DNA of 32,367 nucleotides from Hungatella sp. (GCA_022795805.1 JAAWHK010000025.1:1-32367), one strand, 5' to 3'; numbered from the stretch's first letter, positions 14,709-23,045 are shown. Notes: generated by a model from the letters alone, not told the origin. Numbers and translations are program-made.

Positions 14709-15704
14709 TCACTCAATCGCCAGCCCCAGATGGCGGTAGGCGTGCTCCGTGGCCACCCGTCCCCTGGACGTGCGGTTAAGCAGGCCGTTCATCAAAAGGT
14801 AGGGCTCATACACATCCTCCAAGGTTCCCGCATCCTCCCCCAGGGCCGCCGCCAGGGTGTCAAGCCCCACGGGGCCTCCCGAAAACTTCTGAATAATCGT
14901 CAGAAGAATGCCCCGATCATTGTTATCCAGCCCCAGCCTGTCCACATCCAGAATATCCAGGGCAAAATCCGCCACTTCCCTGGTAATCACCCCGTCGTAC
15001 TTTACCTGAGCAAAGTCCCTGACCCGCTTCAAAAGCCGGTTGGCAAGCCTGGGCGTCCCCCTGGACCGCCTTGCCAGCTCCAGGGCTCCCGCCTCCTCGA
15101 TCTCCACTTCCAAAACTCTGGCGGACCGCAGGATGATAGCCTTTAACTCCTCCGTAGTGTAAAATTCCATCTTGGCCACCACCCCGAACCGGTCTCTTAA
15201 GGGCGCCGTCAAAAGCCCCGCCCTGGTGGTGGCGCCCACCAGGGTAAACCTGGGAAGCTCAAGCCGTATGGATCTGGCGGAGGAATCCTTGCCAAGCATG
15301 ATGTCGATGGCAAAATCCTCCATGGCCGGGTAAAGGACCTCCTCCACCTGCCGGTTCAGCCGGTGGATCTCATCCACAAACAGCACGTCCCCCTCCTGCA
15401 GGTTATTTAAAATAGCCGCCATCTCCCCCGGCTTTTCGATGGCCGGTCCCGATGTGACCTTCATGTTCACCCCCATCTCGTGAGCGATGATCCCTGACAG
15501 TGTGGTCTTCCCCAGGCCCGGGGGACCGTAAAACAGCACATGGTCCAGGCTGTCTCCCCTGGACTTGGCCGCGTCTATATAGATCTTCAGGGTGGACTTA
15601 AGTTTCTCCTGGCCGATATAATCCTCAAGAGCCAGGGGCCGCAGATGGGATTCCACCCTGCTGTCTTCTTCCGTCAATTCCGTATTAATAATTCTCCGCT
15701 CCAT
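14709..15704 (-). CDS. ruvB: Holliday junction branch migration ATPase RuvB
   Basis: 331 residues: N-terminal RuvB region ([18 protein letters not shown]), Walker A GPPGLGKT at 60-67, Walker [11 protein letters not shown], sensor region [21 protein letters not shown] and a C-terminal winged helix ([16 protein letters not shown]). The hexameric motor drives branch migration of recombination intermediates with RuvA. It follows ruvA after 94 nt, and the upstream ribosome site is weak. No oddities. Confidence 0.98.
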   Translation of the reverse strand: MERRIINTELTEEDSRVESHLRPLALEDYIGQEKLKSTLKIYIDAAKSRGDSLDHVLFYGPPGLGKTTLSGIIAHEMGVNMKVTSGPAIEKPGEMAAILNNLQEGDVLFVDEIHRLNRQVEEVLYPAMEDFAIDIMLGKDSSARSIRLELPRFTLVGATTRAGLLTAPLRDRFGVVAKMEFYTTEELKAIILRSARVLEVEIEEAGALELARRSRGTPRLANRLLKRVRDFAQVKYDGVITREVADFALDILDVDRLGLDNNDRGILLTIIQKFSGGPVGLDTLAAALGEDAGTLEDVYEPYLLMNGLLNRTSRGRVATEHAYRHLGLAIE

Positions 15705-15798
15705 ATCCTACCGCCTGCTGCCCGGAATATACCCGGTTTCTTTCTCTGTCTCTTACACGCTCCGTCAATCCGCCCAGAGCTGCTCTGTCAAACACATG

Positions 15799-16413
15799 CT
15801 AAAACGCCAGATGCTTCAAGGAAGCTTTCAGCACCTGGTCCGCGCTCATCCCCGGATCGATCTCCACCCGGCGCACCGCCCTGGCCGCCTCCATGGGGGA
15901 GTATCCCAGAGCCACCAGGGCATCCGCCGCCTCCTTGGCAGCGTCCTCAAGGCCTGTTCCTTTGCTGTCCTTCTCCTCCATGCCTGAAAGGCCTTTCGGC
16001 ATCACCCCATCCATGGAAATTCTGTCCTTCAGATCCAGTATGACCCTCTGGGCCGTCTTGTTCCCGATCCCCGGCGCCCTGGATATGGCCTTGGAGTCGC
16101 CGGAAATAATCGCCAGCCTCAGATCATCGGGCCTCATGGCTGACAGAAGCCCCAGAGCTCCCTTGGGGCCGATGCCGCTGACTCCCAGAAGCTGCTTAAA
16201 CATCCTGAGATCCTGCCTGTTCAGGAATCCGAACAGGCTTGCCCCGTCCTCCCGGATCTGCAGATACGTGTAGATCTGCACCTCCTGCCCCACCCCCGGA
16301 AGGCTCTCTGTCAAAGACAGGGGCACCCGGATATTGTAGCCCACGCATCCGGCTTCCACCACGATCGTATCCCCGTCTATCTCCGCCAATGGTCCTCTGA
16401 TATAAGATATCAC
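15799..16413 (-). CDS. ruvA: Holliday junction DNA helicase subunit RuvA
   Basis: 204 residues, the usual length. The OB-fold domain begins MISYIRGPLAEIDGDTIVVEAGCVGYNI, the tandem helix-hairpin-helix domain has LLGVSGIGPKGALGLLSAM and APGIGNKTAQRVILDLKD, and the C-terminal three-helix domain ends GMSADQVLKASLKHLAF and contacts RuvB. The start is GTG at 16413, preceded by GAGG; the longer upstream reading frame adds residues unlike any RuvA. A promoter is seen at 16499-16527. It is the first gene of a run ruvA-ruvB-zapA-U32-SEDS-PBP-mscS. Confidence 0.97.
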   Translation of the reverse strand: MISYIRGPLAEIDGDTIVVEAGCVGYNIRVPLSLTESLPGVGQEVQIYTYLQIREDGASLFGFLNRQDLRMFKQLLGVSGIGPKGALGLLSAMRPDDLRLAIISGDSKAISRAPGIGNKTAQRVILDLKDRISMDGVMPKGLSGMEEKDSKGTGLEDAAKEAADALVALGYSPMEAARAVRRVEIDPGMSADQVLKASLKHLAF

Positions 16414-16498
16414 AGTATGTACCTCTTCCCGTCTGTTTTGCCGGCTTTCGCTTCCTCTGAATCCTATCCCGCAAAAGCCGTCCCGCTTTGTACGATAA

Positions 16499-16527
16499 AG
16501 TATAACATACACCCCAATCCTTTGCAA
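16499..16527 (-). promoter_or_regulatory. Promoter of the ruvAB cluster
   Basis: Minus-strand TTGCAA (16527-16522), 17-bp spacer, TATACT (16504-16499), about 85 bp before the ruvA GTG start. It follows directly on the dispersed element copy 2. Confidence 0.72.
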
Positions 16528-16541
16528 GGCGGTTATTCTCT

Positions 16542-16675
16542 CCCTTGATGCTCTGACCGGAATGACCCTGCCTGGGCCGGACAGGCTCCATTACAGCCCC
16601 AAAGGCTTAAACAGAACAGTCAAAAAATTTCTGACATAGGGTTCACATACAACATTCCTGTCCTTTAGAAAGCCG
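16542..16675. repeat. Dispersed intergenic element (longer module), copy 2
   Basis: 134 nt with the same end blocks as 4484-4586 (CCCTTGATGCTCTGACCGGAATG to CTTTAGAAAGCCG). Compared with copy 1 it carries 5 extra bases in the loop of the GCCTG/CAGGC stem and about 26 extra bases (a CCCCAAAGGC...AAAAAATTT segment). The minus-strand frame beginning GFLKDRNVVCEPYVRN stops at a TAA in this copy. It sits between the ruvA promoter and the hairpin module. Confidence 0.85.
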
Positions 16676-16737
16676 CAGGAAGAAAATGTCAGGCCTGCTT
16701 ATTGACAAAAAATCTCAATAAGCAGGCCTGACACTTT
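16676..16737. repeat. Dispersed hairpin module, copy 2; likely terminator of the GNAT gene
   Basis: Begins CAGGAAGAAAATGTCA exactly as copy 1 and forms a perfect 19-bp stem (16687-16705 with 16715-16733). On the minus strand the stem is followed by TTTTCTTCC, 20 nt after the GNAT gene's stop, so it should stop transcription there. It abuts the longer module directly. Confidence 0.85.
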
Positions 16738-16756
16738 GACAGCATCTGCGTTCCCT

Positions 16757-17278
16757 TCACAGCTGCGGCCCTTTCTGGTAGGCCAGCCGCTCCTCCCCCT
16801 GTCTCAGACAGACAATCCCGCAGTACTCAAATCCGTTCTTTTTCAGAAGATTCTGCATTACCACATTATCCCTGTGTGTGTCGATCCTCAGATTCCCGCA
16901 CTGTTCCCATGCCCACTGAAGACAGAAAGACCCTGCTCCCCCCACGCAGCCGCCGGAGGCAATTCGATGAACCACCCCATACTCCCCGTCACATTTCCAC
17001 TGCCCGTCCATGATCACCCTATATGTGGGGTCCTCCCCCAGACGGTAATAGAAGACCGCCGCGATCCTTTCATCTGCCATGCACAAAAACATATGTCCTT
17101 CCCGTATGTCCTCCTCCACCTGGTCTCTTGGCGGATAGAAGGGAGGCCACTGATTTGGATTGCCGTGTTCAGCCATAAACTTTCTCGCTCTCTCATAAAT
17201 CTTCATGATCCGTTCCAGGTGGCGCTCCTGAGCCTGCGCAATCGTAAATTTGCTGAAACCGTCCTGTTCCTTGTCCAT
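16757..17278 (-). CDS. GNAT-family N-acetyltransferase
   Basis: 173 residues, the family's usual size. N-terminal helices (HLERIMKIYERARKFMAEHG) and the acetyl-CoA region (GGVVHRIAS then GGCVGGAGSFCLQWAWE) precede the C-terminal LRIDTHRDNVVMQNLLKKNGFEYCGIV, a classic GNAT motif. Substrate unknown; members of this kind acetylate amino groups of small molecules or proteins. The ATG at 17278 follows GGGAGAGG; nine more residues are possible upstream. It comes 34 nt after the lipoprotein gene and is the last of a three-gene unit. Confidence 0.9.
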   Translation of the reverse strand: MDKEQDGFSKFTIAQAQERHLERIMKIYERARKFMAEHGNPNQWPPFYPPRDQVEEDIREGHMFLCMADERIAAVFYYRLGEDPTYRVIMDGQWKCDGEYGVVHRIASGGCVGGAGSFCLQWAWEQCGNLRIDTHRDNVVMQNLLKKNGFEYCGIVCLRQGEERLAYQKGPQL

Positions 17279-17312
17279 ATTGTATCCTCTCCCTCGAAAA
17301 ATCACTGCCCGT

Positions 17313-18215
17313 TCACTCTGTGCCTCGAATCCCGCCGATCAATTCCTCCACGGCCGCCTTTCCGTTTTCCTCATAGCTGGCTGTCAGAATCGCCACGTAA
17401 TCCCCGACACGGATTCCATAGTACTCCTGGTACAGGGCTCCTCCCATAAGTCTTGCCGTAAATCGGTCAAATGTCTTTCCCCCAATCCCGGCTTTCTCAA
17501 GAGCTCCCACCTCATACCCCATATCTTTGACGGAAGCCAGTTCCCCCGCCATCTCCTCCAGGCAGTCCGCAGCCGAGATATCCCCATTGGGATCCACCTT
17601 CTCGGCATTCATATATGCCAGCTGAACGCTGCTTCTTCCGTCGGGCATGGTGACCATGAAATCGTAAATATTCAGTGCATTTGCGGCCTTTTCCTCCACG
17701 TCCTCCCAATCACCGCTGTTAATCGCTATGGCGTCGCTTTCTCCCACCATACTTCTCATTTCTTCCTCCGAAAATACGTGCGTACCCTCGGGAAATGGGA
17801 TCGCCACGCCCATCCAGGGGTTAACAAACACCAGGCCGTCCCACGTTCCGGTCCGAAACTCTCCGTTTCCCGTTTCGTGTCTCTCCCCGCTGTCAAAGTC
17901 CTCTTCCTTCCGTGTACCTTCCCCATTCTCCCCGTCTTTCCCGCCGTTCTTTCCATCCCCGGCTCCGGACTGGGACCCTCCATTTTCCACATTGCCTGCC
18001 CCGGACTGGGCCACTCCCCCTTTTCCATCGCCTGCCCCGGACTGAGTCCCGCCCGCTTCTGCACCGCCCGTCCCGGTCTTCGTCCCATTGTCTTCCAGGG
18101 CGTTCTCCCGGACGACGGAAGTTTCGGCGCCGCCTTCGGCACCTCTGCCTTTGCAGGCACACAGTCCCAGAACCGCCAGAGCCCCAATCAGCCACAGCCG
18201 TCTTTTCCTCATCAT
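17313..18215 (-). CDS. Putative lipoprotein of unknown function
   Basis: 300 residues. A signal peptide (MMRKRRLWLIGALAVLGL) ends in the lipobox LCAC with the lipidated Cys at 21. Residues 25-110 are a Gly/Asn/Glu/Lys-rich spacer with QSGAG-type repeats. The remaining 185 residues are a folded-looking domain starting WDGLVFVNPWMGVAIPFPEGTHVFSEEEM; it resembles domains that follow such anchors in other Firmicutes but I cannot name it. Expected outside the membrane, tethered by lipid. It starts 25 nt after the cysteine hydrolase gene and precedes the GNAT gene. Neither partner reveals a function. Confidence 0.85.
   Translation of the reverse strand: MMRKRRLWLIGALAVLGLCACKGRGAEGGAETSVVRENALEDNGTKTGTGGAEAGGTQSGAGDGKGGVAQSGAGNVENGGSQSGAGDGKNGGKDGENGEGTRKEEDFDSGERHETGNGEFRTGTWDGLVFVNPWMGVAIPFPEGTHVFSEEEMRSMVGESDAIAINSGDWEDVEEKAANALNIYDFMVTMPDGRSSVQLAYMNAEKVDPNGDISAADCLEEMAGELASVKDMGYEVGALEKAGIGGKTFDRFTARLMGGALYQEYYGIRVGDYVAILTASYEENGKAAVEELIGGIRGTE
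17965..18048. repeat. Imperfect 36-bp repeat in the lipoprotein spacer
   Basis: CCGGACTGxGxC begins at 17965, 18001 and 18037, a 36-bp (12-codon) period encoding QSGAG-type units separated by different Gly/Asn/Lys residues. It is a low-complexity expansion within the coding frame. Confidence 0.75.
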
Positions 18216-18240
18216 CCCATCTCCCTCCAGTCTCTGTCCC

Positions 18241-18756
18241 CTATTTCAGAATCTCGATCTGACACATCTTCATGGCTTCCAACGCATTCTTATGGCTCTC
18301 CGGCGTCACCCCGGCGCAGCACCTTTCATCCACCTGCACGGTCAGCTCCGGGGCCATGGCCTTAATCACCATGGCATTGGAGATCACGCATATATCCGTG
18401 CACAGCCCCACCAGCTCCACGATGTCATATCCTCCATGAGCCGCGTAATCCCCGCATTCAACGGACCCGAAAGTCCCCTTCTCAAACCGCTTTCCCTCAA
18501 AACCTTCCAGCTTCTCCCAGAGCCTCCAGCCATCGGTTCCCCGGATGCAATGCCTTACCGGCAGCTTTCTCCCCTCCTGGGTGTCGAGATAATCCTCAAA
18601 ATGGGTATCCAGGGTAAACACCACCTCCTGCCCGGCATTCACATACTCCTCTATCTTTTTCTGCACATTGGCCACAATGGCCTCAGCCTCCTTCGTCCCC
18701 AGGCTGCCGTCAATAAAATCCTTCTGCATATCCACTACCACCAGCAATTTCTTCAT
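18241..18756 (-). CDS. Cysteine hydrolase of the isochorismatase/nicotinamidase superfamily
   Basis: 171 residues. Catalytic Asp is in MKKLLVVVDMQKDFIDGSLG (position 10) and the nucleophile Cys is in VELVGLCTDICVISNAMVIKA. A conserved Lys region (GTFGSVECGDY) is between. The family hydrolyses amides such as nicotinamide, or related small molecules; no motif proves nicotinamidase activity, although TLDTHFEDY resembles the metal-binding loop. Cytosolic. The start at 18756 has GGAGG about nine bases upstream; six residues could be added. It is first in the unit with the lipoprotein and GNAT genes and has a promoter at 18792-18820. Confidence 0.9.
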   Translation of the reverse strand: MKKLLVVVDMQKDFIDGSLGTKEAEAIVANVQKKIEEYVNAGQEVVFTLDTHFEDYLDTQEGRKLPVRHCIRGTDGWRLWEKLEGFEGKRFEKGTFGSVECGDYAAHGGYDIVELVGLCTDICVISNAMVIKAMAPELTVQVDERCCAGVTPESHKNALEAMKMCQIEILK

Positions 18757-18791
18757 TCCGTGCATCCTCCGCATTCTTAGTTGATGGAACC

Positions 18792-18820
18792 ATTATACTA
18801 CCCCCTTCGTAAAACTGCCA
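18792..18820 (-). promoter_or_regulatory. Promoter of the cysteine hydrolase unit
   Basis: Minus-strand TGGCAG (18820-18815), 17-bp spacer, TATAAT (18797-18792), about 35 bp before the start codon. It is divergent from the Trp T-box promoter at 18886-18914; the two share a 65-bp gap. Confidence 0.65.
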
Positions 18821-18885
18821 TAAGAATTTCTCCCGGGCAGCCCATATAAAAATTCCGCAAATCGTTTCCCGCAAAAATTTTCCAG

Positions 18886-18914
18886 TTGACAAACCACCCG
18901 TTTTATATTATCAT
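18886..18914 (+). promoter_or_regulatory. Promoter of the trpXYZ T-box leader
   Basis: TTGACA (18886-18891), 17-bp spacer, TATCAT (18909-18914). Transcription would start near 18921, just before the T-box RNA. Confidence 0.75.
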
Positions 18915-18937
18915 TCAATCCAATAAAACAAACCGTT

Positions 18938-19218
18938 GAAAAAGAGGAGTAAGCTTTTCCTGAACATTTCAGAGAGTCGCTGGTGGTGTGAATGCGATAT
19001 GGGTGGAATTGCCGAATGGACTTTTGAGGGCGGTCCCGAACCGATTTTCAGATTTGAGGCAGATTTGTTATTAAGTAGGGATCGACGGCCTCCGCAACCG
19101 TTACCAGTGCGGCATATATGTTGGTATATGAAAAGAGGGCTTTTAGGTCAATTTGAGTGGCACCGCGGATTCTGTTCGTCTCAAGTATGTATACATATGC
19201 ATACCTGGGACTTTTTTT
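18938..19218 (+). promoter_or_regulatory. T-box leader, tryptophan-specific (specifier UGG)
   Basis: The conserved T-box TGGCACCGCGG lies at 19158-19168. Stem I begins AGAGAGTCGCTGG and carries GCCGAATGGACTTTTGAG, whose TGG at 19017-19019 follows GAA as specifiers do, so it should read uncharged tRNA-Trp. The antiterminator base TTGAG (19153-19157) can pair with CTCAA (19180-19184). That same CTCAA is part of the terminator stem, so the two structures exclude each other. Expected behaviour: uncharged tRNA-Trp stabilises the antiterminator and lets trpXYZ be read. A further 180 nt, GC-rich with two short hairpins, lies between the terminator and trpX. Confidence 0.93.
19178..19218 (+). terminator. 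T-box terminator
   Basis: GTCTCAAGTATG (19178-19189) pairs with CATACCTGGGAC (19200-19211), with two G-U pairs, followed by seven T. Its 5' arm overlaps the antiterminator strand. Confidence 0.88.
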
Positions 19219-19399
19219 ATTTTCCCCGCGCATATGTCTGCCGCCCGTTAACCTTCCCGGACTGCCGGCGGATGTTTGGAAGCCTCAGCCGGCACGGGGG
19301 CCTCCCCCGGGTTCCCTGTTTTTGACGGTATGTTGCTGCCCGTCCCCCGGCCTTGGGGCCGCGGAGACGAAAACCATATCTCACAAGGAGGAAATCATC

Positions 19400-20548
19400 A
19401 TGAAAAAATCAATGCAATCCATAATAATCACGGCCGCGGCCGCCGTCCTTATGGGCGCCGCTCTCACAGCGTGTGCCGGTTCCCCGGATACCGTTCTGCC
19501 GGATCCGGATTCCGGTTCGACCGCCCCCGGTACGACCGCCGTCAATCCCAGGAACGATGCCCAAAACGCCTCTGCTGCCGCCGGCATTTCCCCGTCCGAA
19601 TCCGGCCGGACTTCGGACAAATCCCTGACCCAAAAGACGTACACCGTCGGCATTGGCCAGTTTGCGTCCCATGGCTCCCTGGACAACTGCCGTGAGGGAT
19701 TCCTTTTAGGGCTTTCCCAGGAGGGCATCACGGAAGGTCAGAACCTGACTGTACTCTACGAAAACTCCCAGACGGACGGCGGTATTGCCAGCCAGATCGT
19801 CTCCAACTTCGCGGCTCGGGATGTGGACCTGATCTGCGCCATCGCCACTCCCATGGCTCAAAGCGCCTATGGCGCAGGCAGAAAACAGGACATCCCGGTT
19901 ATCTATACCGCCGTCACGGATCCCGTAGCCGCCGAACTGGCCCGCGCCGACGGCACCCCGGTGGGGGAGATCACGGGAACCAGCGACAAACTGCCTGTCG
20001 CAAAACAGCTGCAGATGATCCGCGCCATACTTCCCGATGCCGGGACATTGGGGATCCTCTTCACCACCAGCGAGGTCAACTCCCTGGCCGCCATTGAAGA
20101 GTACAAGGCGTCCGCCCCTGCATACGGTTTTGAGATTGTGGCTATGGGTATCTCCTCCACCGCGGATATTCCCCTGGCCGCAGATTCCCTTTTGCAGAAA
20201 GCAGACTGTGTCACCAACTTAACAGACAACACCGTCGTCGCCTCCCTCCCCGTGATCCTGGACAAAGCCTCCCAAAAAAACATCCCCGTATTCGGGAGCG
20301 AAATCGAACAGGTAAAGATGGGCTGTCTGGCGGCCATGGGCCTGGACTACACGGACCTGGGCATACAGACCGGGAAGATGGCTGCCGCCGTGCTCAAAGG
20401 AGAAAAAAGAGCCTGCGAGATGAATTTTCAGGTCATTGAGGAGGCAGCCTTTTACTGCAACACAAAGGCCGCCGAAAACCTGGGAATCACCATCCCTGAC
20501 GAACTGACAGCGTCCGCCAGAGAACGGTTCACGGAAATCATGCAGTAG
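19400..20548 (+). CDS. trpX: ABC transporter substrate-binding lipoprotein, TrpX type
   Basis: 382 residues. Signal peptide MKKSMQSIIITAAAAVLMG with lipobox LTAC, Cys 25. Residues about 28-70 are a Ser/Thr/Pro-rich linker. The rest is the ABC-substrate-binding fold (PF04392 type): TYTVGIGQFASHGSLDNCREGFLLGL, VLYENSQTDGGIASQIVSNF, TPMAQSAYGA and PVAAELARADG. This family with a permease and ATPase is the predicted tryptophan transporter trpXYZ; the Trp T-box upstream supports tryptophan or a precursor as substrate. The start is ATG with AAGGAGG eight bases before; a longer frame reading back into the T-box leader is not real. It precedes trpY by 12 nt. Confidence 0.92.
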   Translation: MKKSMQSIIITAAAAVLMGAALTACAGSPDTVLPDPDSGSTAPGTTAVNPRNDAQNASAAAGISPSESGRTSDKSLTQKTYTVGIGQFASHGSLDNCREGFLLGLSQEGITEGQNLTVLYENSQTDGGIASQIVSNFAARDVDLICAIATPMAQSAYGAGRKQDIPVIYTAVTDPVAAELARADGTPVGEITGTSDKLPVAKQLQMIRAILPDAGTLGILFTTSEVNSLAAIEEYKASAPAYGFEIVAMGISSTADIPLAADSLLQKADCVTNLTDNTVVASLPVILDKASQKNIPVFGSEIEQVKMGCLAAMGLDYTDLGIQTGKMAAAVLKGEKRACEMNFQVIEEAAFYCNTKAAENLGITIPDELTASARERFTEIMQ

Positions 20549-20560
20549 CCGGAGGTTATT

Positions 20561-21496
20561 ATGACAATACTTTTGGGAATTTTTGAAGAAGGGCTGATTT
20601 ACGCCGTTATGGCTCTCGGCGTCTACATTACCTATAAGATTCTGGATTTTCCCGATCTGTCCGTAGACAGCACGTTTCCCATGGGGGCGGCCCTGACCGC
20701 CTCCGCTGTCCTGGCAGGGATTCACCCGGTTCTCACCCTGCCCCTGTCGTTTCTGGCCGGCGCTGCCGCCGGGTGTGTCACGGGATTTATTCACGTAAAG
20801 CTGAAAGTCAGGGATCTTCTGTCCGGCATCATCGTCATGACCGGTCTGTACTCCCTGAACCTGCGCTTCGCGGGAGGAAGGGCCAACGTGCCTGTCTTTG
20901 CCCGGGAAACCATTTTTGAAAATCGGTTTCTGGAAAACGTTATGCCCCGGGAATTTGCGCCCTGCACTGCCGTCCTCATCCTCTTTGCCACAGTCCTGAC
21001 CTGTAAGGCGCTCCTCGATCTGTACCTAAATACCCGATCCGGCTTCCTTCTCCGGGCGGCGGGTGACAATGAGACATTCGTCACCTCGCTGGCCAAAGAC
21101 AAGGGAACCGTAAAGATCGTCGGCCTGGCCATTGCCAACGGCTTCGCCGCCCTGGCCGGCTCCGTCTACTGTCAGCACAAAGGATTTTTTGAGATCTCCA
21201 CAGGCACAGGCGCCATCGTCATAGGCCTGGCCAGCGTTATAATCGGGCTCCAGGTATTCTGCCCGGACCACCGCCCATACCCTGGGGCGCACTCTTTCCG
21301 GCTGGCCGGCCAAACCTTTCGTGTCCGCCCCACCACGGCCGTCATAGCAGGCTCCGTCCTCTACAAAGCCTGCATCTCCGCGGCCATCTCCATGGGCCTG
21401 GAGGCCAACGATCTGAAACTGATCACCTCCGTCCTGTTCCTGGTTATTCTTGTAGTCAGCACCGATCGGAGAAAGAGGGGGAAGGTTCATGCTTGA
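20561..21496 (+). CDS. trpY: ABC transporter permease, TrpY type
   Basis: 311 residues with about eight to nine membrane segments: ALGVYITYKILDFPDLSVDSTFPMGAALTA is the typical N-terminal block of this LivH/BPD_transp_2-related family, and NETFVTSLAKDKGTVKIVGLAIANGFAALAGSVYCQ is the conserved cytoplasmic loop that meets the ATPase. It is the inner-membrane channel for the TrpX-bound substrate. The start has GGAGG six bases upstream, and the end overlaps trpZ by eight bases, suggesting translational coupling. Regulated with trpX by the T-box. Confidence 0.92.
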   Translation: MTILLGIFEEGLIYAVMALGVYITYKILDFPDLSVDSTFPMGAALTASAVLAGIHPVLTLPLSFLAGAAAGCVTGFIHVKLKVRDLLSGIIVMTGLYSLNLRFAGGRANVPVFARETIFENRFLENVMPREFAPCTAVLILFATVLTCKALLDLYLNTRSGFLLRAAGDNETFVTSLAKDKGTVKIVGLAIANGFAALAGSVYCQHKGFFEISTGTGAIVIGLASVIIGLQVFCPDHRPYPGAHSFRLAGQTFRVRPTTAVIAGSVLYKACISAAISMGLEANDLKLITSVLFLVILVVSTDRRKRGKVHA

Positions 21497-22262
21497 GCTT
21501 AAGGATATAACCAAATATTATAATACCGGAACGATCAATGAAACGTGTCTGTTCAGGAACTTTAATCTGACCATTGAGGATGGCCGGTTCGTCTCCATAG
21601 TGGGAAGCAACGGCTCCGGCAAAACCTCCCTGCTGAACATGATCTGCGGCAGTATTTTCGTGGATGCAGGCACCATCCATATAGGAAACGAAGACATCAC
21701 CCACATGCCCGAATTTAAGCGCCAGCGCCGCATAGGCCGTGTATACCAGAACCCTGCCATGGGCACCTGCCCCCACATGACCATTCTGGAAAATATGTCC
21801 CTGGCCGACAACAAGGGCCGGCGCTTCAACCTGCGGCCCGGCATCGACAGACGCCGCACGGACCATTACCGGGAGCAGTTAAAGGCTCTGGGCCTGGGCC
21901 TGGAGGATAAGCTCCATGTAAAGGCGGGCGCCCTGTCCGGCGGCCAGCGCCAGGCCATGGCCCTCCTTATGGCTGCCATGACTCCCATCGAATTTCTCAT
22001 TCTGGATGAGCACACCGCCGCCCTGGACCCCAGAACCGCGGAGACCATCATGGAACTGACCCACACAATCGTAAAGGAGAAAAAGCTGACCACCGTCATG
22101 GTGACCCACAATCTGCAGCATGCCGCCCGGTACGGCGACAGACTTCTGATGATGCACCAGGGCAAAACCGTCCTGGATCTGGCCGGCCGGGAAAAAGCCG
22201 CCGTCAGCCCCCGGGACCTGCTGGAGAAATTCAGCGCCGTCAGCATTCTGTGGGAAAACTGA
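21489..22262 (+). CDS. trpZ: ABC transporter ATP-binding protein, TrpZ type
   Basis: 257 residues. Walker A GSNGSGKTS at 39-47, Q-loop in VYQNPAMGTCP, signature LSGGQRQAMALLMAA, Walker B and switch LILDEHTAALDP (His replaces the usual Pro after the catalytic Glu, as in close relatives), and H-loop VTHN. It powers import through TrpY. The ATG overlaps the trpY stop. It is the last gene; a terminator follows 21 nt later. Confidence 0.94.
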   Translation: MLELKDITKYYNTGTINETCLFRNFNLTIEDGRFVSIVGSNGSGKTSLLNMICGSIFVDAGTIHIGNEDITHMPEFKRQRRIGRVYQNPAMGTCPHMTILENMSLADNKGRRFNLRPGIDRRRTDHYREQLKALGLGLEDKLHVKAGALSGGQRQAMALLMAAMTPIEFLILDEHTAALDPRTAETIMELTHTIVKEKKLTTVMVTHNLQHAARYGDRLLMMHQGKTVLDLAGREKAAVSPRDLLEKFSAVSILWEN

Positions 22263-22283
22263 CACCGGATGACTGCCGGCGGC

Positions 22284-22326
22284 AAAAGGGGCAGCGTCTT
22301 CCTTTGCCGGAAGCGCCGCCCCTTTT
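22284..22326. terminator. Bidirectional terminator between trpZ and the PIN-like gene
   Basis: AAAAGGGGCAGCGTCTTCC pairs with GGAAGCGCCGCCCCTTTT around TTTGCC, with one bulge. A T-run ends it on the plus strand and the complement of AAAA on the minus strand, so it serves convergent genes. Confidence 0.85.
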
Positions 22327-22368
22327 GTACCTTATCGCGGAAACGATGCCATATATGTCATTCTGCTT

Positions 22369-22974
22369 TTATTTGGGTATCTTTTTATAAATGTTTTTAA
22401 TCTGCGGCTTCAGCTGCCGGTAGATATCCATCCCCGGCGCAGCCCCAAATTCCTTCTGAAGCGCAAAATACAGCTCCTGCAGCTGCTTTACACTGTAGTT
22501 GCGCAGCATCTGGTAAACTCTCTCTAAATACTCATCCGTATAACTGTCTTCTGTCAACAGCTGCTTCAGCATAACTTTGACATCATCTTCTGTTTCCTGC
22601 TTGTCCTTTGGAGCCGTCAGCTCCGATTTGCTCCTGCGGCACACTTCAATCTCCCTGTCTACCCAAAACTTGACCGCAGCGTCGTATCCCGTGTCATTGG
22701 ATACAATCACGTACTCGGACCTGGGAGCCGTCTTGATCAGATACCCCAAGTAGGAGACCATCTGAAAATCCAGCCCGTTCTTGCCCGGATAACACAGAAT
22801 CATATCAAATGAATCGGGATATGCCCGTATCACGTTTAAATCCACATAGGAGATGCCCGGGGAATTCTCCGTGTAGAACAGGATAATCACATCCTTCGCG
22901 CCCTTCTGGGGCAGCAGCTCTTTCCACGCCGTTCCCACATTCTCGGTGTCCACGAGGTAAACTTTTCTGGCCAT
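22369..22974 (-). CDS. PIN/NYN-like domain protein
   Basis: 201 residues. It starts MARKVYLVDTENVGTAWKELLP and has acidic residues where the PIN/NYN nuclease fold needs them: DTEN near 9-12, a central GLDFQMVSYLGYL, and YVIVSNDTGYDAAVKFW. A C-terminal half (about 135-201) of helices follows. A metal-dependent RNase is likely by fold, but catalytic activity is not proven and the substrate is unknown. The start at 22974 has AAAGGA seven bases upstream; an extension of seven residues is possible. It has its own promoter at 23008-23035, after the yebC stop. Confidence 0.7.
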   Translation of the reverse strand: MARKVYLVDTENVGTAWKELLPQKGAKDVIILFYTENSPGISYVDLNVIRAYPDSFDMILCYPGKNGLDFQMVSYLGYLIKTAPRSEYVIVSNDTGYDAAVKFWVDREIEVCRRSKSELTAPKDKQETEDDVKVMLKQLLTEDSYTDEYLERVYQMLRNYSVKQLQELYFALQKEFGAAPGMDIYRQLKPQIKNIYKKIPK

Positions 22975-23007
22975 CTGTGTCCTTTCACCATACATGGCAT
23001 CAGGACT

Positions 23008-23035
23008 ATTGTACCATATTTTCAGAATTTTACAA
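23008..23035 (-). promoter_or_regulatory. Likely promoter of the PIN-like gene
   Basis: Minus-strand TTGTAA (23035-23030), 16-bp spacer, TACAAT (23013-23008), about 35 bp before the start codon. Confidence 0.5.
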
Positions 23036-23045
23036 TCAAAAACTC

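Noticed and set aside
19157-19399. An extended N-terminus for trpX reading back into the leader.
   Set aside because: It would overlap the T-box core and terminator; the ATG at 19400 has a strong ribosome site and begins a proper lipoprotein signal.
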